The position numbers and the translations under genes are program-made. The notes beneath the pieces are model-generated. The model saw only the letters and a program-made list of their open reading frames with translations. It did no database searches and had not been told where the DNA came from. Below are positions 56,420-64,000 of a DNA stretch of 64,000 nt, one piece after another. Positions within the stretch are counted from its first letter, which is position 1; every line of letters begins with the position of its first letter. Location: contig JAVGWX010000007.1 of the NCBI GenBank assembly GCA_036924085.1, positions 68,978,360 through 69,042,359 on the forward strand. The letters are read 5' to 3'. The DNA is from Ariolimax columbianus. Taxonomy: Eukaryota; Mollusca; Gastropoda; Stylommatophora; Arionidae.

Positions 56420-57665
56420 TCACAGATAGGTTACATGTGATGTGTGCGGACATATGAATGGAATTTATTGATAGGAAAGTAGACACAATAAAATGTTAGA
56501 CAGGAGAGGTTTACATCTAAATGAGTTAGGACAGCATATTGTAGCAAAGTATTGGTTTAATCATTGTGTTAGAAATTTAAACTAGTAAGGCCTATGAAGT
56601 ATGAGACTAAAAATAGGCCTACAATAAGGTGCAATAGAAGATGTAGTCAAAGGGGAGAGTTTGGGTCATGGAAGTGTGAAATAAGTACTAGAAAAGCAAA
56701 AATTTAAATGATAAAACAAAAGCAAAAAGTGGAAAAACAACTAAATTACAAACTAAAATGTTTTTATGCAAATGTGAGAAGCAAAGTAAATAAAAGAAAC
56801 GAATTAGAACTGTACGTAGAAGAAGAAAAACCATGTATAATAGGGTTAACAGAATCATAGACATATGAGGACATTACAGATAGTGAACTTGAAATAGAGG
56901 GATATACAATGGAAAGATAGGGTAGTTGGAGACAAGGCTAAGGGTGGTTGCGTTTTATTATACTGTATACATTCTGTTAATATAACGATCAAAGATGATT
57001 TATCATGTGGTAACAAAAATGAAAGTGTATGAGGAGAAATAGAAAGTGGGGGTGAAAAAACAGTGATTGGAGTATGCTAAATGTCCATCAAGTTAAAAGG
57101 AGGAAGATGAGGAGCTGATTAGTAGCATAGCAAAGGCAAGTGAAGGGAAATTATTATTAACAGGGGATTTAAACTTTTCAGAAATAAAATGGGATATGGC
57201 AGAAGCACTTGTAGAGTCAAAACCTTTTGTTAAGTGCATAACTGACAATCTTTTAATTCAACATGTAGTAGCAGCCACCAGAGGCAAAAACACACTCGAC
57301 CTAGTTTTACTACAGAGGAAATATGATTGAAAACCTTACCGTTGGGGAACTGTTTGGCTCAAGTGACCATCAAATCATCCGTTGGGATCTTATTGCAGGA
57401 AAAGAAGTAAACATAAACACGCAAACATACGACTACTCTAAGCAGATATTAAGAGGATGAAAAAGGCAGCGAGCCACATAAACTGGAAATATATCATAGA
57501 AGGAACAGATGTTGAACAAAAGTGGGAGAGTTTTAAAACAGTTCTAGAAACGCTAAAAGAGGAATGTATTCCATGTAGGGAGGTAAACCCCAAGCGTTAA
57601 AATTGGATAACTAGATTTGTAGTTAAATGTAGAAGAGCTAAAAATAAAGCATGGGCAAAATATAT
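56420..57665 (+). mobile_element. CR1-like LINE, 5' segment (ORF1 end and endonuclease part of ORF2)
   Basis: MLDRRGLHLNELGQHIVAKY at about 56490 is the C-terminal segment commonly found in CR1-type ORF1. ORF2 begins at about 56750 with CFYANVRSKVNKRNELE and CIIGLTES, the start of an apurinic/apyrimidinic-type endonuclease domain; GDLNFSEIKWDM (about 57160) and NTLDLVLL (about 57290) are further endonuclease motifs. The segment ends at KAWAKYI, where the target-site duplication aaaatatat (57657-57665) marks an inserted LINE. The element continues at 59403. Several stops and frameshifts are present. Confidence 0.88.
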
Positions 57666-59402
57666 TTTAATTAGTCAATTAGTCAATTATTTTATTATAA
57701 TTAGTCAAGGACTTAGTAAGGCCTGTACAAAGTCGAAATACAACGATTCAGGACAAGAGTGGGAAATGTCTCACAGAAGCTCAAGACATTCGTGAGCGCT
57801 GGACAGAGTACTGTTCGGAGCTATATAAGCATAAAGGTCGAGGTGAGCCAAGAAATACAATGTCTCCTGAAGTGAGTCTGATAGAGGAAAATCAAACGAT
57901 AACAAGGGAAGAAGTATATGAAGCCGTGAAATGCTGAAGAGAGGGAAGGCTGTAGGTGTGGATAATATTCCAGCAGAGCTCCTACAAGTGGGAGGTGAGG
58001 CAACAATTAATACCCTGACATACATCTGCAACAGAATTTGGAAGACAGGAGAGTGGCCCACCAGCTGGGCAAAACCAGTCATTATACTTCTGCCTAAATC
58101 AGGAAACCTAAATATGTGTCAGAACTATCGAAAAATCAGTCTGATAAGCCATCCAAGTAAAGTTCTCTTGAGAATAATACTTAACAGACTGAAACCACAG
58201 GCAGAGAATATCATTGCCGAAGAACAAGCGGGCTTTCGCGCGGGAAGGAGTACCATCGAGCAGCTATTTAATCTTCGGCTACTGAATGGGAAGTACTCAG
58301 AGTATCAACAACAACTCTACCATGCCTTCATTGACTTTAGAAAGGCGTTTGACAGAGTGTGGCATGCGGCGCTATGGTCAACAATGAAGCATTATAAGTT
58401 CAACAGTGATATTGTGAGGGTAATTGCACACCTTTATGAGCAGGCGACAAGCGCAGTCTCAGTAGAGGGAACGCTAGGCGATTGGTTCCGCACCACGGTG
58501 AGTGTGAGACAGGGATGTATACTCTCCCCAACACTCTTCAATATATTCTTGGAGAGAATAATGGAGACGACCTTAAAAGGACATGTTGGCACGGTGAAAA
58601 TAGATGACAGGCTTATCACAAACTTCAGATTTGCTGATGATATTGATGTATTGGCAGGCACAGAAAGTGAACTCCAAGAGTTGATTGGTAGATTGGATAG
58701 AATTGCTCTGAGTTTTGGTATAGAAATAAATGCAGATAAAACAAAGCTCATGACCAATAACGTAGCAGGGTTTAAATCTGTAATAGAGACAAATGGGCAG
58801 GAACTTGAGGTGGTAAAACGTTTCAAATATCTGGGATCGTTGATCAGTGAAGAGGGATCGAAGCCAGAGGTAATTGCAAGAATAGCACAAACAACAGCGG
58901 CGCGGACTCGGCTGAAACCCATATGGCAAGACAAGCGGCTCGCCCACGGCATAAAAGTTAGACTAATGCGCTCTTTGGTGCTATCAATATTTCTGTATGC
59001 CTGCGAGACCTGGCCCATCACAGCAGATATCCAGGGCAGGATACATGCAATGGAAATGAGGTCACGAACGTAGAAATCCGTCTGAGAGTTGAAGACGCTA
59101 TTGGTCCTTTTGAAGATCTGTTCACAGATATCAAAAGACGAAAGATCGCCTGGTGAGGGCACGTTGCGAGGTTCAACGGAATTACCAACTCGATATTCTT
59201 TGGTTCCGTAGCGGGACAGAGAGGGCGAGGACGTCCAAGGAAGAGATGGGTGGACAACATCACTGAGTGGTCAGACCTTCGTCCCGGTGAGATACGTCAG
59301 GCGGCGACAGACAGAGAGGAATGGCGTGGGATTTCGGGAGTGTCTTCATGTGTGCCCCAACGACCTGATGGGTTACGGGATGAACTGAACTGAACTAAAC
59401 TG
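57666..59402 (+). mobile_element. Second LINE nested inside the CR1-like LINE
   Basis: The element is flanked by the 9 bp duplication aaaatatat at 57657-57665 and 59403-59411. Removing it restores the CR1 reading KAWAKYI/EAGKSK exactly, so the boundaries are secure. It begins within the ORF2 linker (RERWTEYCSELYKHKG at about 57795), so it is 5'-truncated, and ends with the short repeated tgaac/taaac tail at about 59380-59402, as expected for LINEs with simple-repeat 3' ends. A C-terminal segment with GHVARFNG and GQRGRGRPRKRWVDNI lies at 59157-59270 after a stop and a frameshift. Confidence 0.93.
57931..59073 (+). CDS. Reverse transcriptase ORF of the nested LINE, catalytic core intact
   Basis: The 380-codon frame holds a complete RT core. 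It contains GKAVGVDNIPAELLQVGGEA (residues 5-24), NYRKISLISHPSKVLLRII (about 66-84), EEQAGFRAGRSTIEQLF (about 98-114), FIDFRKAFDRVWH (motif A, about 133-145), SVRQGCILSPTLFNIFLE (motif B, about 191-208), FRFADDIDVLAG (motif C with both catalytic Asp, about 232-243), KRFKYLGSLISEEG (about 293-306) and SIFLYACETWPI (about 358-369). The Met at 57931 is not the real start: a one-base frameshift just upstream separates it from the linker EEVYEAVK. The 3' end stops at 59073 by another frameshift before the C-terminal domain. It is the best preserved coding sequence in the window, but is probably not functional as a whole. Confidence 0.88.
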   Translation: MLKRGKAVGVDNIPAELLQVGGEATINTLTYICNRIWKTGEWPTSWAKPVIILLPKSGNLNMCQNYRKISLISHPSKVLLRIILNRLKPQAENIIAEEQAGFRAGRSTIEQLFNLRLLNGKYSEYQQQLYHAFIDFRKAFDRVWHAALWSTMKHYKFNSDIVRVIAHLYEQATSAVSVEGTLGDWFRTTVSVRQGCILSPTLFNIFLERIMETTLKGHVGTVKIDDRLITNFRFADDIDVLAGTESELQELIGRLDRIALSFGIEINADKTKLMTNNVAGFKSVIETNGQELEVVKRFKYLGSLISEEGSKPEVIARIAQTTAARTRLKPIWQDKRLAHGIKVRLMRSLVLSIFLYACETWPITADIQGRIHAMEMRSRT

Positions 59403-61300
59403 AAAATATATAGAGGCAGGTAAATCAAAAGAAACATATTACAAATATTTGGACAATCAGAGCATACACCGGAAAGTGAAAAAAACAGCAAAAATATTTC
59501 GAAAAACATACTTGCTCAGAGGATCAAGATTGACAGTAAAAGCTTCTTCTCTTATGTTAGAAATAAACATAGAATGAAAGACAAATTAGGCCCTCTCATA
59601 GACAATACAGGGACAATACTAAGTGAGAATAGGGAGGCAGCTAATCTGCTCAATCAGTACTTTGGCACAGTCTACCCAAAAGAGGACTGCTCCAAGATCT
59701 CAGAGCCTATATCTATTTTTCAAAGAGACATGGATACAGCGGGTTTAAGGTCAATCTGTATTACAAAGGAAATGGTGTAAACAAAAATAGGAGGGGATGA
59801 AAGTGGATAAATGTCCATTTTAAGATGGTATTCATCCAAAATTGCTGTTTGAAATTAGAGACCAACTAGCAAAACCACTGGCTATATTATGTTCTCAATC
59901 ACTTGCAAAAAGGATTGTTCTACGGGATTGGAAATATGCAGGAGTGATCTCCTTATTCAAAAAGGGCAAACCATCAGATCCAGCAGATTATAGACCGGTA
60001 AGTTTAACCAGCATAGTCTGTAAATGTTAGAGTCAATACACATTTAATCTAGCCAGCATGGGTTTACTAGAGGGAGATCGTGCTTAACAAATCTATTAGA
60101 ATTCATGAAGGAGGTTACTAAAATGATAGATAAAGGGGAACCAGTGGATGTTATTTATCTAAGTTTTTCAAAGGCTTTTGATAGGGTACCTCATGAAAGA
60201 TTATTTAGAAAGTTAAAATCACATCGAATAGGTGGCGAAGTTGCCAAATTGATTAACTATTGCTTAAATGGAAGAAGGCAGAGGGTGGGCATAAATAAGG
60301 AGTACTCTGAGTGGGGTGAAGTGAAAAGTGGAGTGCCACAGGGCTCGGTTTTGGGACCAAGGTTGTTTTTGATATATATAAACAATTTGGATATTGATAT
60401 TGGATCCATGATTGCAAAATTTATTGATGACACAAAACCATGCAGAAGTGTCTCATCTAAAGCAGAAATGGATATATTGATGTCGGATTTGGATAACATT
60501 CTAGAATGGTCTGTAATCTGGCAATTGGAGTTTAATGTAGATACATGTACAGTAATCCACATAGGTAGATCCAATATGGAACCTAATTACAGAATGGGAG
60601 AGAACAATGTTATAAAGATAGATAAGGAAAGGGATTATAATAGATCATACAGGTAAGGTGAGGGAGCAAGTTCAGGTAGCAGTGAAAAAGGCAAATACAA
60701 TGTTAGGTATAATAAAAAGAAATAGTAAACATAGGAGCAAGAAAGTGACAGTGAAACTGTATAAATCATTAGTTCGACCTACATTGGAGTACTGTATACA
60801 GGTGTGGCGCCCTTATTGTAGAGGAAATATAAACGTGCTGGAAAGTGTACAAAAAAAAAAGCGATAAAGCTGGTAGTGGGATTCCAGAATTACAGTTATG
60901 AGGAAAGACTAAGAAAAACCGGCCTACAGTGTCTGTGTCTCGAACAGAGAAGAATTTGAGGTGAATTAATACTGGTTTATAAGATACTCAGAGGAAATGA
61001 TAAATTAGACTATAACACGTTTTTCAAAATACAGCCACCCACAAGCACAAGAGGGGATTGCTACAAATTAACTTAAGAGAAGTACAGACTAAATATTAGG
61101 ACATTTTTTGTAGTCAGAGAATGGTGAATGCTTTGAATGCATTGCCACGGGAGGTAGTCGGGGCAAGGACAGTTAATGCATTTAGGAATAAATTGGATGC
61201 GCATAGCTTCTAGAGCAAGGTAATGTAAATTAAAATATTTGTATACAGACTCTGCAGAGTCTTCCAAACCAGTATAAAGACGTTAATTTAAGATAATTCA
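59403..61300 (+). mobile_element. CR1-like LINE, 3' segment
   Basis: It resumes at the second aaaatatat. It carries the RT core, the C-terminal region ending NAFRNKLDAHSF (about 61180-61212) and a 3' UTR with ctgcagagtcttccaaacca and gtataaagacgtta. Damage includes the stop after SIVCKC at about 60028, a missing stretch between there and GFTRGRSCLTNLL, a frameshift at about 60655 and an A run at about 60850. Together with 56420-57665 it forms one element of about 3.1 kb, shorter than a full-length CR1. Confidence 0.9.
60105..60656 (+). pseudogene. CR1-like reverse transcriptase palm fragment
   Basis: The 183-codon frame contains SFSKAFDRVPHERLFRKLKS (motif A; D retained), VKSGVPQGSVLGPRLFLIYI (motif B) and KFIDDTK in motif C, where CR1 elements usually have FADDTK, so the Ala is Ile but both Asp remain. 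The preceding GFTRGRSCLTNLLEF lies just upstream at 60060-60105 in the same frame. After 60656 a frameshift separates it from VREQVQVAVKKANTMLGIIK (60658-60867), the next conserved part. It is a fragment of a dead element. Confidence 0.88.
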
Positions 61301-61376
61301 TTTCCGAACTTTTTAATGTAGGGAATATCGTATAGAGTGTCGGGGCAACAATTGATATTTAAAGGTGGTCCACGCT

Positions 61377-61592
61377 AACGGAGAGGTCCAGATTAGATAT
61401 TGGGAAATATTTATTTAATCAGAGAGTGATGAATGCTTGGAATGCATTGCCACAGGAAACAGTGGAGGCAGGGACAATTAATCACTTTAAGAATTCATTG
61501 GATGCACATAGCTTTTAGAGCAATAAAATGTAAATGAAACTGGTTGTTTACAGACTCCGCATAGATTAGTATAAAAACGTCAAGTTACGGTT
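61377..61592 (+). mobile_element. Second, 5'-truncated CR1-like 3' end
   Basis: RSRLDIGKYLFNQRVMNAWN, ALPQETVEAGTINHFKNSLD and AHSF match the C-terminus at 25149-25250 and 61090-61212. The 3' UTR (tttacagactccgca, agtataaaaacgtcaagtta) also matches. It lies about 80 bp downstream of the previous CR1 copy in the same orientation. Confidence 0.85.
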
Positions 61593-61874
61593 ACGAACTG
61601 CTCGGTAACACCACAATGCTAGTTGCATCACACGTCATACTCTTGCTGCGTTAATGATTCTATTATGATCTCTATCACTCGCAGATCTCCATAGGAGACT
61701 CTTTTATCTTGTACAGTGTCAAGAAGTAAATCTAACTAGGGTACAGGGCTTCCCGAGATTGATTTTACTCGAGCACCGAAGCGGGTCTTGCCGAGTTTGG
61801 AAGGAAGGAGTAGAAATGTCCGCCCATAATAATAAATGGTGTAAGGAATACAAGAGTGGATGTACTCAGGGATT
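61593..61874. other. Spacer without recognisable features
   Basis: Unique-looking sequence leading up to the AAG repeat. No coding or tRNA-box similarity was seen. Confidence 0.4.
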
Positions 61875-61928
61875 AAAGAAGAAGAAGAAGAAGAAGAAGA
61901 AGAAGAAGAAGAAGAAGAAGAAGAAGAG
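61875..61928 (+). repeat. (AAG)n microsatellite
   Basis: About 18 AAG units, in the opposite sense to the TTC tracts elsewhere in the window. 61930-62455 is spacer with no recognised feature. Confidence 0.95.
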
Positions 61929-62459
61929 AGTCAAAATGGATCTTCTCATCCAAATCGACAATATGTCCACTCACCAATGTTTGGAGCGTCTATTGAACAC
62001 TTAGATTCCATGATTTATGTCTATCATAATTCTGTGTACGGCTTACTGAAAACCGATGAAATTTGACAATGGTTCCATAAGGGGACTACCATAAGAATGC
62101 GGACCTGATATATATCCCATTCTTCTCAAGTTATTAGTGTCTCCTGTGATATTATTAACAATTCATGTATAAACTTGTCCAAACTCTCCGAATACCCAAC
62201 ATACCTGTTCCGTGTTGTGATACAGCTTCAGCACTCGGGGAAATGAGATGAGGGAAGAATATATCAAGAGCTGAACATAATCGATATTGCAGACTTTTAG
62301 ATTGGAGAGAGATGTTCAACCTGGCTGATCACATAATTGGTAAATCCGAGAAACAGACAGTCAGAATTAGTTATATTTCTCATAACCTTTTTCTGATCAT
62401 TGGCAATCATTCACTCATTTTTTTCAACGTATCATACATGATAATTTTGTTGTCGGTAG

Positions 62460-62570
62460 AAAAGGTAAATGCAGTCCCATAGATAAGACTGTTGTACGAG
62501 GCCAGACCATTTTTTATTAAATGAGGTGGTCAGTTCCCTACCTCGCTGCCTTTCCTTTCCTAATATTAAA
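62460..62570 (-). mobile_element. SINE family B, 3' half (split copy)
   Basis: The reverse complement from 62570 reads taggaaaggaaaggcagcga, ggtagggaactgaccacctc and, near 62460, gggactgcatttacc. This matches the second half of the family B body at 52550-52650 and its 3' end. It continues the head at 63345-63480 across an inserted LINE. Confidence 0.8.
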
Positions 62571-63344
62571 TAATAATATAATGTTCGCCTAGGCATCTAG
62601 AGCCCGTTGTGTCGATCGACTACTACGATGTCCTACTACTGAGGCCTGTAGCCAAACCTCGTTTACTGCCAAAGGAGAGACTGCTATCTGTCGGAGCCTT
62701 GTAGAACGAAGAGGCCGCTCTAACTTCTCGATCCGGCCGGTGGGAAACCGTTGTTACACTTAGCTGACGTGAACATTGTCTGGTGAGCAGGAACTTCCCG
62801 GTCCAATTGAACCACGTGACCAAACAGAGACAGGCGGCGGCGGACCAGAGTGTCCGAGATGGAGGGAAGACTCGTCTTTGCAGACACCTCGACATTACGG
62901 ACGAGATCGAACTACCGGAAACTAAGGATGCGTCGCTGGTTGCGCATATGAAAGGCATCGAGTCTTGTTATGTCCTGTTTAAGTAAGGTCCAAGTGTCTG
63001 AACTACACAGGGGGACAGGAATCACACACGTCTGACAAATACAAATTTTGGATCAAAGAGTGAGTCTACCATTATTCCACACGCGGCGAAGGTCGTTCAT
63101 ATCGGAGGCAGCAAGCCCGATCTGCCGTAACATGTCGGGCGCACTAGGCCCATCAGATGAAAAAGAACTCTCCAGGTATGTGAATTCATCGATACACTCC
63201 ACCGTGTGACCATGGGCAACAATGCTGTGAGGACCAGTGTCGGAGCCAAGGTTCTGAATTTTTGTCTTGGCCCAACATTTTGATATGCCCATGTTTGACG
63301 TTTCGAGGTAAAGTTTGTCGAAAGACTTGCAGAGCCACATTGTC
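62571..63344 (-). mobile_element. 5'-truncated LINE inserted in a SINE
   Basis: The 10 bp duplication taatattaaa lies at 62561-62570 and 63345-63354. On the minus strand the insert begins within the RT and reads KSFDKLYLETSNMGISKCWA (about 63330-63270), EFTYLESSFSSDG, RQIGLAASDMNDLRRVWNN and, after a frameshift, HMRNQRRILSFRWFD and RRRLSLFGHVVQLDREVPAH (about 62790-62930). It ends near aggcgaacattatattatta. It lacks the catalytic core. The final part has stops. Confidence 0.88.
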
Positions 63345-63480
63345 TAATATTAAACCAGGTGCCTATTTACAGCTGGATTTACTAGATGTACTGTAACACG
63401 AATTGAACCCTGCACCTTTGTAAAAAACGAGTGCTTAACCATGAGGCTAATAAAACGCTGTTTGTAGAGCTATATTTGAT
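63345..63480 (-). mobile_element. SINE family B, tRNA-like head (split copy)
   Basis: The minus strand carries tagcctcatggttaagcact (A box) and gcagggttcaattcg (B box), then ccagctgtaaataggcacct as in 52500-52530. Continuity with 62460-62570 is shown by the shared taatattaaa duplication. Confidence 0.82.
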
Positions 63481-64000
63481 CCTAGACGGTTACTCCACAC
63501 TCAGCAGGAATTTGAGCTGTGCTATTAAAACTGTGGGCAAAATCATAAGTTGGAGTGTCTTCTACCCTAGAGGGAATAGATTGCACCATTAGTTACCTAT
63601 TATGCTCTCAGAGTAGCAGTGTGTCTCTTCTCGTTCCTGTGACGCACAGATCCAACACAGAATTCCCGGAGGGTAAACACGTATGTAGAACTATGCAAGA
63701 AATATTAGAAACAAAAACCATTGAGATATACAAATAGAAAATATATAAGAAATCATAAAAGTGCTTTTAACTTTGAAAAACCAAGAACAAGGCATGGCAA
63801 ATCCCTGGCGCCAGGTCGCTATGAAATGTGGCTGTGCCACGTAACATATCAGGACAGGTGTCTGTTTTACTCGCACAGTTTTCCCCATTGCGTATATCCT
63901 ATATTCTCTCCACCTCCCCTTTCACGAAAAATTCAGCCATACCCCAGCCCCTTCATGTTGCACAGCCCTACAAGAACCGTTTCCTCCAGCACTTTGCCTG
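63481..64000. other. Spacer without recognisable features
   Basis: Short frames at 63555-63737 and 63691-63888 are unsupported. No array or tRNA-like box was found. Confidence 0.45.

Noticed and set aside
58434..59162. Minus-strand 242-codon frame opposite the LINE reverse transcriptase
   Set aside because: It is antisense to a well-supported RT with all catalytic motifs; no features of its own.

Overview
Invertebrate nuclear DNA, most probably from a mollusc or other lophotrochozoan. That is my inference from the mix of CR1-like, RNase H-bearing and other non-LTR retrotransposons, a DD34D mariner, several tRNA-derived SINE families and very heavy minisatellite content. I see no host protein-coding gene, rRNA, functional tRNA, CRISPR array or bacterial-style operon. 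By my own sum of array spans, roughly 30 percent of the window is minisatellite. Most of the rest is decayed transposon or unrecognised AT-rich spacer. Nearly all long reading frames are satellite translations or low-complexity tracts.

Layout. 1-5.8 kb: arrays of 13, 29, 28 (14+14), 59 and 35 bp. 6.0-7.9 kb: a SINE, then a degenerate minus-strand LINE that itself carries a SINE. 7.9-10.7 kb: compound 28/20 bp arrays and a 27 bp array of about 72 copies. 11.4-13.3 kb: two more LINE remnants. 13.9-16.4 kb: TTC-rich tracts around a tRNA-like repeat. 16.6-20.1 kb: a minus-strand LINE with reverse transcriptase and RNase H remnants, interrupted by a 37 bp and a 21 bp minisatellite. 23-24.2 kb: AC-rich repeats. 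25.1-25.7 kb: a CR1 3' end abutting a SINE. 29.7-34 kb: 20 and 28 bp arrays split by a mariner whose transposase gene holds 22 copies of a 45 bp unit. 35.3-37.6 kb: 26 and 48 bp arrays. 39-42.7 kb: TA, TG and GA tracts. 42.9-45.9 kb: 20 bp, 16/43 bp and about 40 bp arrays. 47.5-53.1 kb: SINEs and 37, 36, 42 and 17 bp arrays. 54.2-56.2 kb: TTC tract and a 35 bp array. 56.4-61.6 kb: a CR1-like LINE split by a second, better preserved LINE with a 9 bp target-site duplication. 62.4-63.5 kb: a SINE split by a truncated LINE with a 10 bp target-site duplication.

The main observation is that at least three minisatellites here are amplified pieces of transposon coding sequence and sit at their place of origin. 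They are a 45 bp unit in the mariner transposase C-terminus, a 37 bp unit encoding a LINE reverse-transcriptase segment, and a 21 bp unit in the RNase H domain of the same LINE. Several nested insertions (LINE in LINE, LINE in SINE, SINE in LINE, mariner in satellite) give a relative chronology. A compound 20 bp/28 bp satellite occurs twice, 21 kb apart, in opposite orientation.
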